Below, piece after piece: positions 35,939 through 45,580 of a stretch of DNA of 64,000 bases (its first letter is position 1; each line of letters starts with the position of its first letter). The stretch spans positions 310,001-374,000 of the forward strand of contig CAWCDW010000003.1 of the NCBI GenBank assembly GCA_963794475.1. The letters are read 5' to 3'. The stretch comes from GAS188 sp963794475 (GTDB lineage Bacteria > Pseudomonadota > Alphaproteobacteria > Rhizobiales > Beijerinckiaceae). The notes under the pieces were generated by a model that saw only the letters and a list, made by a program, of their open reading frames with translations, made no database searches and had not been told where the DNA came from. Made by a program: the position numbers and the translations under genes.

Positions 35939-37347
35939 TCTCGAACCGCGTGGCGGTTCCCGACGCTGGAGGCAACCTGCCTCCTGGAGGCTTGGCGGTC
36001 GCGGTGAAGGCGGCCTTGAAGAACCGCACCGGCCTTTGGTTCGGTTGGAGCGGCAAGGCGCAGGACGAGACCGACAGCGAGCCTCGCATCATCGAGCGCA
36101 ACAAGATCACCTACGTGGTGATCGATATCTCGACGCATGATTTCCAGGAATATTACAACGGCTTTGCCAACCGCGTCCTGTGGCCGATCTTGCATTACCG
36201 CGTCGATCTTGCGGAATTCTCGCGTGCGGACCTCTCAGGATATATGCGCGTCAACCGATTGTTCGCCGACAAGCTCGGCGAATTGATCGAGGAGGACGAT
36301 GTCATCTGGGTGCACGACTATCACTTGATGCCGCTCGCCAAGGAATTGCGCGCGAGAGGTCACGCGAACCCGATCGGCTTCTATCTGCACATCCCCTGCG
36401 CACCCCCCGACATTCTGATCGCCCTGCCGCGCCATCAGGAGATCCTGGGCAGCCTGAGCTTCTACGATCTCGTCGGATTCCAGACGGAAAACGACCGAGA
36501 CAATTTCAACCATTATCTCGTGAGCCACGGCGCGCAGCCGGGCCGGGACGGGACGACGTTCACGCTCGATGGCAGGCAGGTTCGCACGGGCGCGTTCCCA
36601 GTCGGCATCGAGACGGCCGCCTACGCGCGGCTGGCGCGCAATGCCGCGCGCTCGAACTTCGTCCGCGAGATCGAAGAGAGCCTTGCCGGCCGCAAGCTCG
36701 TGCTCGGGGTCGACCGGCTCGACTACTCGAAGGGTATCTTGCACCGCATCAACGCCTTCGACCAATTCCTCGAGATGAACCCGGATTGGCGCTCTCGCGT
36801 CACCTTCCTGCAAATCACCCCGCGAAGCCGCGCCGACATTCAGGAATACGCGGCGATCGAGGATGAGGTCACGACGCTCGTCGGCCGGATCAACGGGCGC
36901 TACGGGGAGGCGTCCTGGACACCGATCCGCTATGTCAATCGCTCCTATTCGCGAACGGCGCTCGCCGGGCTTTATCGCGCGGCCAATGTGGCCCTGGTCA
37001 CACCCTTGCGGGACGGCATGAACCTCGTGGCGAAGGAATTCGTCGCGGCGCAGAATGCTCAAGACCCCGGCGTCCTCGTCCTTTCGCAATTCGCCGGCGC
37101 CGCCGCGGAGCTTGATCGGGCGCTGATCGTCAACCCGCACGAGACCGAGGGCGTGGCGGCGGCGCTCAAGCGTGCCCTCGACATGCCGCTCGAAGAGCGC
37201 CGCCAGCGCTACAAAAAAATGTTCGAGCACCTCGCGCGAAACGACATCGAACGCTGGGCGAAGAACTATCTCGGAACGCTTGCGGACACACGCCAAAGAC
37301 CGGGGCTGCTTGAAGGCTTGCGCACGCTTTTTGGAAGCCACGCCTGA
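35917..37347 (+). CDS. otsA: trehalose-6-phosphate synthase
   Basis: 476 residues, GT20 retaining glycosyltransferase that joins UDP-glucose and glucose-6-phosphate. Visible: LIIVSNRVAVP with GGLAVAVK, IWVHDYHLM, KLVLGVDRLDYSKGI (donor-binding Arg/Lys) and VTPLRDGMNLVAKEF. GGAGGGCGC is directly before the ATG at 35,917 inside the GH15 end, so the three genes are tightly coupled. A longer frame back to 35,698 is a shadow of GH15. Confidence 0.95.
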   Translation: MGTRLIIVSNRVAVPDAGGNLPPGGLAVAVKAALKNRTGLWFGWSGKAQDETDSEPRIIERNKITYVVIDISTHDFQEYYNGFANRVLWPILHYRVDLAEFSRADLSGYMRVNRLFADKLGELIEEDDVIWVHDYHLMPLAKELRARGHANPIGFYLHIPCAPPDILIALPRHQEILGSLSFYDLVGFQTENDRDNFNHYLVSHGAQPGRDGTTFTLDGRQVRTGAFPVGIETAAYARLARNAARSNFVREIEESLAGRKLVLGVDRLDYSKGILHRINAFDQFLEMNPDWRSRVTFLQITPRSRADIQEYAAIEDEVTTLVGRINGRYGEASWTPIRYVNRSYSRTALAGLYRAANVALVTPLRDGMNLVAKEFVAAQNAQDPGVLVLSQFAGAAAELDRALIVNPHETEGVAAALKRALDMPLEERRQRYKKMFEHLARNDIERWAKNYLGTLADTRQRPGLLEGLRTLFGSHA

Positions 37348-37348
37348 G

Positions 37349-37369
37349 CGCCAATCGAATAAATTGGCG
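37349..37369 (+). terminator. hairpin after otsA
   Basis: CGCCAAT/ATTGGCG (37,349-37,355 with 37,363-37,369), seven pairs with a seven-base loop, immediately after the otsA stop. No T tract, so a weak or factor-assisted terminator. Confidence 0.4.
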
Positions 37370-37412
37370 TGCCACGGTGTTCTTGCGCCATCCACATCAC
37401 GGAGAACCGTAA

Positions 37413-37946
37413 ATGCTCAAGAAATCGGATATGACCGCCATGGCGCTCGGCCTCGTGCTCGGCGCGGTCGCCATCGTGCCGGCCTTCGCCGCCGGCGGTG
37501 GTGGCGACCCTCCCCCGCCTCCGACTTGCGCCAAGGGGCAGGTCTACAACGCGAAGAAGAACGCCTGTGTGAAGGCCGAGCGGGGCGCTCTTCCCGACGA
37601 GGAAATGACCCAATACGCCTATGCGCTCGCCAAGCAGGACCGCTTCCAGGAAGCGCTCAACGTGCTCGACCTGCTTGAGAATCCGAACACGTCTAAGGCC
37701 CTCAACTACCGCGGCTTTGCCACGCGCAAGCTCGGCCGGACCGAGGAAGGCATTTCCTACTATCTCAAGTCTGTCGCGCTCGATCCCAACTACGCGCAGG
37801 TTCGCGAATATCTCGGCGAGGCCTACGTGATCCAGGGGAAGGTCAACCTGGCCAAGTCGCAGCTCGCAACCATCAAGACCATCTGCGGCACGGGTTGCGA
37901 GGAATATGAGGATCTCGCGCAAGCGATCGAGGATTCGAAGCTCTAA
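37413..37946 (+). CDS. periplasmic TPR protein
   Basis: 177 residues with a signal peptide (MTAMALGLVLGAVAIVPAFA), a Gly/Pro-rich linker with two cysteines (TCAKGQ, NACVK), and about two and a half tetratricopeptide repeats (ALNYRGFATRKLGRTEEGI, VREYLGEAYVIQGKVNLA) followed by CGTGCEEYEDLA. A small exported scaffold of unknown partner. GGAG lies nine bases before the ATG. Confidence 0.8.
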   Translation: MLKKSDMTAMALGLVLGAVAIVPAFAAGGGGDPPPPPTCAKGQVYNAKKNACVKAERGALPDEEMTQYAYALAKQDRFQEALNVLDLLENPNTSKALNYRGFATRKLGRTEEGISYYLKSVALDPNYAQVREYLGEAYVIQGKVNLAKSQLATIKTICGTGCEEYEDLAQAIEDSKL

Positions 37947-38287
37947 CCGGCCCTTGAACCTATTTGGCGCGGCGGCTCTCCGCCGCGCCTCGTGGCTGCG
38001 GGTTTCCAATCTGCTTTGAAAGCCCGTGGCTTTATAAACCGTTGTGAGCCGTTCCTTCGGCTCGGGAACGCTTACTGCCCTTGCCGCGGACCGGCGACGC
38101 ACCCAATTTCAAAGGTTTCGTATGGGCGTGGATATCGTCTGTACCAGGGCGGCAGGAATCCCCGGTCAAATTCAAGGTCCAATTCAACATTTGGACGTGG
38201 TCTTATTCAAAAATAGCTTCCATTTTTTGAGAGCATGCTCTAGGCAGCGCCGATGCGCGTGCTTCGGTTGCATCCGTCGCCTCTGAG
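37947..38287. other. intergenic region before the ECF sigma gene
   Basis: Holds the hairpin at 37,966 and about 300 bases of leader for the sigma gene. GGAAC at 38,064-38,068 has no CGTT partner at the right distance, so it is not an EcfG site. No gene seen. Confidence 0.5.
37966..37989 (+). terminator. GC hairpin after the TPR gene
   Basis: GGCGCGGCGG/CCGCCGCGCC (37,966-37,975 with 37,980-37,989), ten perfect pairs and a CTCT loop. No T run follows. Confidence 0.6.
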
Positions 38288-38821
38288 ATGATCGAGAGTG
38301 GCCAGCTCGAGGTGAGAGCCGGCCTGGTGAGCCACTTGGCCCGCCTCTGGCGCTACGGGCTCGTTCTGTCGGGAAGGCGTGACGTCGCCGAGGATCTCGT
38401 TCAGGCGACTTGTGTCCGCGCCCTCGAACGATCGAGCCAATTCGCCCTAGGCTCCCGGCTAGACCGTTGGCTCTTCTCGATTCTCCGTTCCATCTGGTTG
38501 AACGAGCTTCGGTCCCGCCGAATTCGCGAGGGTGAGGGGGTGGTCGATGCTGAAACCGCGCTGACATTCGAAGGGGCTCAGGAGATCGAGACGAATATAT
38601 TGGCGCGTCAAGTGTTGAGACGGGTACAAATGCTTCCCCAAGCCCAACGGGAGACGCTTTTCTTGACCTATGTTGAAGGATTGACCTACCGCGACACGGC
38701 CGAGATGCTCGAGGTGCCGATCGGAACCGTCATGAGCCGGCTCGCCTCGGCCCGCGAATCTCTAAGCGAGCTCAATCTCGCTCCTGAACGCGTCTCGTCG
38801 CCTCAGGGTCAACGGCGATGA
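38288..38821 (+). CDS. ECF-type RNA polymerase sigma factor
   Basis: 177 residues: region 2 (DVAEDLVQATCVRALER ... RWLFSILRSIWLNELRSRR) and region 4 (LPQAQRETLFLTYVEGLTY, IGTVMSRLASAR). It directs RNA polymerase to a dedicated promoter set. Its sequence is not of the EcfG group. The stop overlaps the start of the anti-sigma gene (ATGA), the standard arrangement for a partner-controlled sigma factor. Confidence 0.9.
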   Translation: MIESGQLEVRAGLVSHLARLWRYGLVLSGRRDVAEDLVQATCVRALERSSQFALGSRLDRWLFSILRSIWLNELRSRRIREGEGVVDAETALTFEGAQEIETNILARQVLRRVQMLPQAQRETLFLTYVEGLTYRDTAEMLEVPIGTVMSRLASARESLSELNLAPERVSSPQGQRR

Positions 38822-39654
38822 CCGAGATGCCGACCGGGCGGCCGGCCGATGCCGATCTCGTCGCCTTTCTCGACGGAGAATTGCCTCCCGCGCAGGCGCA
38901 ATGGGTGGAGAGCTGGCTTGCGCGCGACACCGAGCTGCGCAGGCGGCGCGATGTCCTTCTCCAAAATAGGGGCGCCATAATCGACGCCTTCACGACGCTC
39001 CTTGCACAAGCGCCGGAGGCCAAGCTCGAGCGAATGCTTCAAGGCTTGCCCGGCTACGGGGTCGAGAGGCCCGCCGCGAATTACCGCACGCGCTTCTTCC
39101 GTATGCGAAGCCGGCCTCGGCTTGCCCTTCTCGCGGCCGGCATCGCTCTCTTCGCCGCCGGTGTCCTGGTCGACCGCTTCCTGCCCGATTGGCGTGAGGC
39201 GGCCGGCATCGAAGTCGCGAGCGACAGCGAGGATGAATGGCGACAAGCGGTGGCGCAGTATATGTCGCTCTACACGCCCGAGACGATCGTTGGCATTTCC
39301 GACGACCCCTCTCACATGGAACGTGAGCTCGCCGTCGTCGGAGCGAAGATCGGTGTCCACCTTCCTCCCTCGCAGGTTTCGCTTCCCGGCGTTGCGCTGA
39401 AGCGGGCGCAAATCCTCCAATACGATGGAAAGCCGCTGGGTCAGGTCGCCTATCTCGACCCGCGCGACGGGGTCATGGCTCTATGCATCTACGCCGATAG
39501 CCACGAGGATATCGCGCCGACCACCGAGCAGCGAGTGGGCTTGAACATCGTGCATTGGGCAGCCCATGGCCGCGCCTTCATGCTGGTAGGGCGCAAGGCC
39601 ATGCCTGAGTTGCGCGACCTCGCTAGCCTCTTGTCCCAGCGGCTGACACTGTGA
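38818..39654 (+). CDS. membrane anti-sigma factor
   Basis: 278 residues. N-terminal about 70 residues (ADADLVAFLDGELPPAQAQW) form the cytosolic anti-sigma domain; no zinc-binding HxxxCxxC motif is present. One transmembrane helix (LALLAAGIALFAAGVLVD, about 98-117) and a periplasmic domain of about 160 residues follow. It should hold the upstream sigma factor at the membrane until an envelope signal. Confidence 0.85.
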   Translation: MTEMPTGRPADADLVAFLDGELPPAQAQWVESWLARDTELRRRRDVLLQNRGAIIDAFTTLLAQAPEAKLERMLQGLPGYGVERPAANYRTRFFRMRSRPRLALLAAGIALFAAGVLVDRFLPDWREAAGIEVASDSEDEWRQAVAQYMSLYTPETIVGISDDPSHMERELAVVGAKIGVHLPPSQVSLPGVALKRAQILQYDGKPLGQVAYLDPRDGVMALCIYADSHEDIAPTTEQRVGLNIVHWAAHGRAFMLVGRKAMPELRDLASLLSQRLTL

Positions 39655-39828
39655 ACGCTAATTCTGACGCAATCTGCCTATCTTGAAGCGGAACACCATG
39701 CGCTAATACCCAGATTTGCACTTCTGCTCGTACGCGCCGATGCTCGTACACGTCGACTGCCTCCGCCTTTGCACCTCAAAGGCGGGGTGAGCTAAATTCG
39801 AAACCCGTTTTCCGATTCGAGTTCCGAC

Positions 39829-40515
39829 ATGTCCAATCGCACGCGCATTCTCGTCGTAGATGATGATGTCGATATCGTCGACACGTTGACCGATCAATTG
39901 AGCGTGAACGGCGAATTCTCGGTGAGTTCCGCCGCCACAGCCGTGGCGGCCCTCGCGCTCGTCAAATCCGAGCCTTTCGACCTCGTGATCATGGATGTGG
40001 GGCTGCCCGACATGGACGGCCGCGAAGCCGTGCGGGTGATGCGTGCCGGTGGCGCGCGCATGCCGATCATCATGCTCACCGGACATGCAAGCGATGCCGA
40101 CACCGTCGCCGGCCTCGGCTCCGGCGCCAATGATTATGTGGCAAAACCGTTCCGGTTCGCCGTGCTCTTGGCGCGCATCCGGGTGCAACTTCGCCAGCAT
40201 GAGGCAAGCGACGACGCGGTGTTGCGAATTGGCCCCTTGCAATTCAAGCCGGCATCGAAGCTGATCGTTACGGAAAAAGGCTCAAAGCTGAAGCTCACCG
40301 AGAAGGAGGCGGCGATCCTACGCTTCCTCTATCGCTCCAACGGCCATTCCGTGGCGCGGAAGGTGCTTCTCCAAGAGGTTTGGGGCTACAACTCTTCCGT
40401 CTCCACCCACACGCTCGAGACCCACATCTATCGCCTGCGCCAGAAGATCGAGATGAGCGCCGAGGCCGGTAAAATGATCCTCACCGATCAGGGAGGTTAC
40501 AAGCTCATCATCTGA
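39829..40515 (+). CDS. OmpR-family response regulator, orphan
   Basis: 228 residues: receiver domain with acidic pair DDD near 11-13, phosphoacceptor Asp in VIMDVGLPDMDG, Thr in MLTGH and Lys in AKPF; then a winged-helix DNA-binding domain (LTEKEAAILRFLYR, HTLETHIYRLRQKI). No histidine kinase is adjacent. Target genes unknown. Confidence 0.92.
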   Translation: MSNRTRILVVDDDVDIVDTLTDQLSVNGEFSVSSAATAVAALALVKSEPFDLVIMDVGLPDMDGREAVRVMRAGGARMPIIMLTGHASDADTVAGLGSGANDYVAKPFRFAVLLARIRVQLRQHEASDDAVLRIGPLQFKPASKLIVTEKGSKLKLTEKEAAILRFLYRSNGHSVARKVLLQEVWGYNSSVSTHTLETHIYRLRQKIEMSAEAGKMILTDQGGYKLII

Positions 40516-40805
40516 CGCCCGGCAAGGCGGTTTGCGACAATGAAAATTTCGTCCTGACGACCCTGTGCACCGAAAGCCCGCAAGGCCTTCGTGCTCGATC
40601 AAGGTGTTCCGACCGCAGGAGAGGGTTTGGCCGACGCCTCGCGTTCTCTCCCGCGAAGAGTGGAGCCGCTTTTTCGGTTCGTGCTATGCTCGATGCCGCG
40701 TGATCGTCACCCTTGGAGCATGGTGGCTTCAGGTGGAATGCCTTCATGCTATAAGTTGTTAGCGAGTCATAATCTTTTCCGTCCCCGGCTCATGCTCGAG
40801 AGGAA

Positions 40806-41300
40806 ATGCAGCTCAACACCAAGACCCAACGCCTGGCGCGCATTGCGCCGCTCGCCGTCATCGAGAGCGACGCGCTGCGCCTTTTGGCCTTCGATGGGAT
40901 TGAGATGTCGCTCGAGCCCGATTCCGTCCTCTTCCGCCAGGGGGAGGCAGCCGATGGCGGATTTGCCGTCATTTCGGGGTCCATTGCCCTCGAGCGCGAG
41001 GGCGAGATTCCGGCGCCGGCGCGGATCATGAAAACCGGCTCGCTCATCGGCTTGCACGCCCTGATCGTCAAGCTCGAGCGGCCGGCAACCGCGACCGCGC
41101 GTGAAAGATCCCTCCTCCTCAAGCTGCCGCGGCGATTGGTGCTGCGCGTGCTCGAGGCCTTTCCCAACTCAGCGATGGCCTTCAGGCACTACGTTGAGGA
41201 AAGCCTTGCGACGCAGGCGAATGCGCTCGAACGCATCGCAAGCTCAATCGATGCCGTGGCCGCGAACTACAAGGTGAGAGAGAGCAGAACCGGGACATGA
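40806..41300 (+). CDS. cyclic nucleotide-binding domain protein
   Basis: 164 residues, a Crp-like cNMP fold (VLFRQGEAADGGFAVISGSI) without a DNA-binding helix-turn-helix. The phosphate-binding cassette is degenerate, so nucleotide binding is uncertain. Its end overlaps the convergent xthA gene by 34 bases. Confidence 0.8.
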   Translation: MQLNTKTQRLARIAPLAVIESDALRLLAFDGIEMSLEPDSVLFRQGEAADGGFAVISGSIALEREGEIPAPARIMKTGSLIGLHALIVKLERPATATARERSLLLKLPRRLVLRVLEAFPNSAMAFRHYVEESLATQANALERIASSIDAVAANYKVRESRTGT

Positions 41301-42076
41301 TCCGAGGGGCGCTCGAGGCCGCGCGCCGCGGTCTCGATCTTTACCTCTCCGATGCTCGCCGTGAGTGGGGAGGACACCCAGATGTGGTCTAGGCGCCGTC
41401 CCCGGTTCGAGGCCACCCAATCCGCGGCTCGATAGCTCCACCAGGTGTAAACGCGCTCCGGCTCGGGGATGCGGTGGCGGACCGCATCCGTCCACTCGCC
41501 GCAGCGACGGATCTCCTCCAGCGCCTCGGTCTCGACGGGCGTGTGGCTGACGACATCCAAAAGCTGCTTATGGCTCCAGACATCGCTCTCGTAAGGGGCG
41601 ATGTTGAGATCGCCCGTGATGACGGCCTTGCGTTTCGTTCCGGCCTGTTGGGCGCTCCATTCGCGCATGTCTCCGAGAAACCCGAGCTTATGGGCAAATT
41701 TCGCATTGAGCGCGGCGTCAGGAATGTCGCCGCCGGCCGGGACGTAGAAACTGTGAACCGTCACCCCGATACCCGCGGACGACATCACCTCGGCGGAGAT
41801 ATGGCGCGCGTCGCCCTTGCGGCCGAAGGGCAGGCAAGAGGGCTCCCCAAGCGGCAGGCGCGACAGGATGGCAACGCCATTATATCCCTTGTCTCCCCGA
41901 ATCACCTGGTGCGCATAACCAATCTCTCGAAAGGCCGAGCGCGGGAATTGATCATCAAGGCATTTCGTCTCCTGCAGGCAAAGCACATCCGGACGCGCCC
42001 GCTGCAAAAAATCGAGCACGAGCTTGAGACGGAGACGTACGGAGTTGATGTTCCAGGTGGCGACAGCGAGCGGCAT
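41267..42076 (-). CDS. xthA: exodeoxyribonuclease III
   Basis: 269 residues of the AP-endonuclease/exonuclease III family: TWNINSVR, catalytic Glu in LQETK, GDLNIAP, RLDHIW and the final SDHVPV. Repairs abasic sites and 3' blocks in DNA. The start at 42,076 gives the family-typical MPLAVATWN; the upstream extension to 42,184 does not match. Confidence 0.95.
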   Translation of the reverse strand: MPLAVATWNINSVRLRLKLVLDFLQRARPDVLCLQETKCLDDQFPRSAFREIGYAHQVIRGDKGYNGVAILSRLPLGEPSCLPFGRKGDARHISAEVMSSAGIGVTVHSFYVPAGGDIPDAALNAKFAHKLGFLGDMREWSAQQAGTKRKAVITGDLNIAPYESDVWSHKQLLDVVSHTPVETEALEEIRRCGEWTDAVRHRIPEPERVYTWWSYRAADWVASNRGRRLDHIWVSSPLTASIGEVKIETAARGLERPSDHVPVLLSLTL

Positions 42077-42289
42077 GAAGCAAGATCGAGGACTCTGCGG
42101 GGGGCCCATCGCGGGCCCGATCGCGATGTGACGCGACTTCCGTTGCGCGTCAACGCCAGTCTCGCGCCAAACGGAATTGTGCACGAGAATCGCGAAGCCC
42201 GACCTTGCGCCCCGTGCGAGACCCGGCCTCGGGCGATCATCCTGAGCGCCCGATCTCGCGCCAACGAGGCTCGCCCATGCGGCCTTTCG

Positions 42290-43873
42290 CTAAAACGCCA
42301 ACGCCTTCGCCTGTTTCACACCCGCGATCTTCTGGACCTTGTCGAGCACGAGCGCCGGCACCTCGCCATCCACCTCGACGAGCGCGATCGCCGAGCCGCC
42401 CGGCTCGTCACGTCCGAGCGCGAAGGTCGCGATGTTGATGCCGGCCTCGCCGAGGAGGCTCGCAAAACGGCCGATGAAGCCGGGCTTGTCCTCGTTCGTC
42501 ACATAGATCATCGAGGGTGCGAATTCGGCATCAACCTTGATGCCCTTGATCTCGAGAATTCGCGGCTTGCCGTCCTGGAACACGGTGCCAGAAACAGCGC
42601 GTTCCTGGCGCTCAGTGGTCACGCTGACCGTGATCAGCGAGGCGTAATCGCCAGTGACCTCGCGCATGGTTTCCTCGACGATGACGCCTCGCTCCTTGGC
42701 GACGCTCGGCGCCGATACCACGTTGATGTCGGCGAGCATCGGCCGCAAGAGCCCCGCCACCGCCGCGCTCGTCAGCGCCTTCGTCTTCATGCCCGCGACC
42801 TCACCCGAATAGGTGACGTGCACGGCCTTGAGTCCGCTTTCGGTGAGCTGGCCGGCGAAAGAGCCGAGCTTCTCCGCAAGCGCGACATAGGGCCTGAGCT
42901 TGGGCGCTTCCTCGGCGGTGATCGACGGAAAGTTGATGGCGTTGGAGATCGCCCCGCGCAACAGATAGTCCGACATCTGCTCGGCGATTTGCAAAGCCAC
43001 ATTCTCTTGCGCCTCCGACGTCGCGGCTCCGAGATGAGGCGTGCACACGACATTGGGATGGCCGAAGAGAGGGTTCGATCTCGCCGGCTCCTCGACGAAA
43101 ACATCGATCGCGGCGCCGGCGACGTGACCCGCTTCGAGCGCTTCCCGCAAAGCCTTCTCGTCGAGAAGCCCGCCTCGCGCGCAATTGATGATGCGCACTC
43201 CCTTTCTGGTTTTGGCGAGGTTTTCCCGCGACAGAATATTCTTCGTCTGGGCCGTCATCGGCGTATGCAGGCTGATGATGTCGGCGCGCCCCAAGAGATC
43301 ATCGAGCTCGACTTTCTCGACGCCGATCGCAAGCGCGCGCTCCGGAGAGAGAAACGGATCGAAGGCGATCACCCGCATCCTGAGGCCGATCGCCCGTTCG
43401 GCGACCACCGAACCGATATTGCCGCACCCGATGATGCCGACGACCTTTCCCGAAAGCTCGACGCCCATGAAGCGGTTCTTCTCCCATTTCCCTGCCTGGG
43501 TCGAGGCGTCGGCTTGAGGAATTTGCCGCGCCAGCGCGAACATCAGCGCGATGGCGTGCTCGGCGGTGGTGATGGAATTGCCGAAAGGCGTGTTCATGAC
43601 GATCACGCCTTTGCTCGTCGCAGCCGGAATGTCGACATTGTCGACGCCGATGCCGGCACGGCCAACCACCTTGAGCCTGGTCGCCGCGTCGAGGAGCCTG
43701 GCCGTCACCTTGGTGGCGGAGCGGATGGCGAGACCATCGTAACCGGGGATGAGGTTGACGAGCTCGTCCTTGCCGATCCCAGGCTTGAAATCCACATGCA
43801 CGCCGCGCTCCTCGAAGATCCGCAAGGCAGCGTCGGACAAGGCATCGGAGATGAGGACGCGGGGCATGGTCAT
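42290..43873 (-). CDS. serA: D-3-phosphoglycerate dehydrogenase
   Basis: 527 residues, the long form with NAD-binding fold (GIIGCGNIGSV), HLGAAT active-site His region, an intervening allosteric-substrate-binding domain and a C-terminal ACT domain (MIYVTNEDKPGFIG). First step of serine synthesis from 3-phosphoglycerate, normally feedback-regulated by serine through ACT. AGAGGA eight bases before the ATG at 43,873 supports this start. serC lies just upstream. Confidence 0.96.
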   Translation of the reverse strand: MTMPRVLISDALSDAALRIFEERGVHVDFKPGIGKDELVNLIPGYDGLAIRSATKVTARLLDAATRLKVVGRAGIGVDNVDIPAATSKGVIVMNTPFGNSITTAEHAIALMFALARQIPQADASTQAGKWEKNRFMGVELSGKVVGIIGCGNIGSVVAERAIGLRMRVIAFDPFLSPERALAIGVEKVELDDLLGRADIISLHTPMTAQTKNILSRENLAKTRKGVRIINCARGGLLDEKALREALEAGHVAGAAIDVFVEEPARSNPLFGHPNVVCTPHLGAATSEAQENVALQIAEQMSDYLLRGAISNAINFPSITAEEAPKLRPYVALAEKLGSFAGQLTESGLKAVHVTYSGEVAGMKTKALTSAAVAGLLRPMLADINVVSAPSVAKERGVIVEETMREVTGDYASLITVSVTTERQERAVSGTVFQDGKPRILEIKGIKVDAEFAPSMIYVTNEDKPGFIGRFASLLGEAGINIATFALGRDEPGGSAIALVEVDGEVPALVLDKVQKIAGVKQAKALAF

Positions 43874-43995
43874 CGGATGATCCTCTTGCATCTAATGCAA
43901 CGTTTGCGCCCACAGGACTGCCAGGCACAGGGCTTGCGTCGCTGAAGTTTCCGGCGTGGCGCGACACGACTGGCGACGGCGCGCGGGGCGACGCG

Positions 43996-45171
43996 TCACG
44001 CCGCCTTCCGCAGCGCCGCCTTCTCGCGTTCAAATGACCAACCGAGCCATGGCGTGAGCGCCGTGATGTCGGAGGTCTCGACGGTCGCGCCGCACCAGAC
44101 GCGAAGCCCCGGCGGAGCGTCGCGATGCGCGCCGATGTCGAAGGCGACGCCCTCCTTCTCGAGGCTCGTGGCGATGCCCTTGGCGACGCGTGCCACGGCC
44201 TCGGCCCCGCGCGCCTTCACTTCCGGATCGGCGATCGCGAGGCAAACGCTCGTGTTGGAGCGCGTCTCGGGCTCGCTCGCAAGATGGGCGACCCAGGGCG
44301 TCCGCGCAACCCATTCGGAAAGCGCGGCGGCGTTGGCGTCGGCGCGAGCGAGCAAGGCATCGAGACCGCCGATCGACTTCGCCCAATTGAGCGTGTCGAG
44401 ATAATCCTCGACGCAAAGAAGCGAAGGCGTGTTGATGGTCTCGCCTTCAAAGATCGCCTCATTGAGCTTGCCGCCCTTGGTGAGCTGAAAGAGCTTCGGC
44501 AACGGCCAGGGCGGCGAATGTCGCTCGAGCCTTTCGACCGCGCGCGGCGACAGGATCAACATGCCATGGGCCGCCTCCCCGCCCAGTGCTTTTTGCCAAG
44601 AGAAGGTCACGACATCGAGCTTGGCGAAGTCGAGAGCTTGGGCGAAGGCCGCCGAAGTCGCGTCGCAAATCATGAGACCTTCGCGTTCGGCCGCGATCCA
44701 ACCGGCATTCGGCACGCGAACGCCCGAGGTCGTGCCGTTCCAGGTGAAGACCACATCACGCGTTCTGGTATCGACATCGCTCAGGCGCGGCAGCGCGCCA
44801 TATTCGGCTCTGAGGATGCGGCAATCCTTCAGCTTGAGCTGGCTTGCCGCATCGCTGGCCCAGCTCTGGCCGAAGCTTTCCCAGACGAGCATGTCGACGC
44901 CGCGCGCGCCGAGAAGCGACCAAAGCGCAAGCTCGATCGCTCCCGTGTCCGAGGCCGGCACGATGGCGATCCGATGCGAGCTCGGCACGCGCAACACCTC
45001 GCGCGTGAGGTCGATCGCCTGCTTCAGCTTCGATTTGCCGATTGTTGCACGATGCGAGCGCCCGAGAGCGGCGTGCTTCAGGACTTCGAGGTTCCAGCCG
45101 GGGCGCTTGGCGCAGGGGCCGGAAGAGAAATGCGGATTGGCCGGCCGCACGCCGGGCTTTTCATTCGCCAT
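43996..45171 (-). CDS. serC: phosphoserine aminotransferase
   Basis: 391 residues, PLP-dependent class V aminotransferase of the long alphaproteobacterial type: N-terminal NPHFSSGPCAKRPGW, Schiff-base Lys in SWQKALGGEAAHG. Second step of serine synthesis. 122 bases separate it from serA, so they can share a transcript. Confidence 0.95.
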   Translation of the reverse strand: MANEKPGVRPANPHFSSGPCAKRPGWNLEVLKHAALGRSHRATIGKSKLKQAIDLTREVLRVPSSHRIAIVPASDTGAIELALWSLLGARGVDMLVWESFGQSWASDAASQLKLKDCRILRAEYGALPRLSDVDTRTRDVVFTWNGTTSGVRVPNAGWIAAEREGLMICDATSAAFAQALDFAKLDVVTFSWQKALGGEAAHGMLILSPRAVERLERHSPPWPLPKLFQLTKGGKLNEAIFEGETINTPSLLCVEDYLDTLNWAKSIGGLDALLARADANAAALSEWVARTPWVAHLASEPETRSNTSVCLAIADPEVKARGAEAVARVAKGIATSLEKEGVAFDIGAHRDAPPGLRVWCGATVETSDITALTPWLGWSFEREKAALRKAA

Positions 45172-45365
45172 GTCTGTCCATCCTTCCAGATGGGCGCTTC
45201 CCGTTGGGGGGAAGTGTCCCAGCGCCGCTTCTAAGGGTGGCGCCTCTTTCGGTCAATGCGGCCCGGACCCAAAAGCAACAGAATGAAATTTTCGAGCGCC
45301 CCCGACGCGCCACCGCACGAACGCCTTGTTTCGCCGTTCTTTCGTCGCTATCGATCGAGAGGCTC

Positions 45366-45548
45366 ATGCGGAGATGGGACGAAGTGACCCGGCGCGACAA
45401 GAGCAAGCGCGAGGAACGTCTTGTTAAGGCGTTGCGCGACAATCTGAGGCGGCGAAAACCGGCGCTGCGTGAATCCGCGAAAACGGCGGGCGAGGGCGAT
45501 GTCGCGCCGGAACCCGCAGATAAGATCGAGGCGAAACCAACTTCGTGA
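45366..45548 (+). CDS. small basic protein upstream of murA
   Basis: 60 residues, highly charged (DKSKREERLVKALRDNLRRRK), probably disordered or one helix. Similar tiny genes precede murA in other Rhizobiales, from memory. Its stop lies 33 bases before the MurA start. Function unknown. Confidence 0.55.
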   Translation: MRRWDEVTRRDKSKREERLVKALRDNLRRRKPALRESAKTAGEGDVAPEPADKIEAKPTS

Positions 45549-45580
45549 GGTCGGGGCGAGGGGCCGGCGAGGAGATTCAA

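Noticed and set aside
38064..38090. GGAAC before the ECF sigma gene as an EcfG promoter
   Set aside because: No CGTT at 16-17 bases; the -35-like word alone is not enough.
38288..38821. this ECF sigma as EcfG, partner of PhyR
   Set aside because: It is paired with a membrane anti-sigma factor rather than NepR, and its region 4 does not look like the EcfG group.
41474..43945. 823-codon plus-strand open frame
   Set aside because: It lies antisense to xthA and serA, both certain genes; its Arg/Asp/His-rich product is the usual shadow of GC-rich coding DNA.
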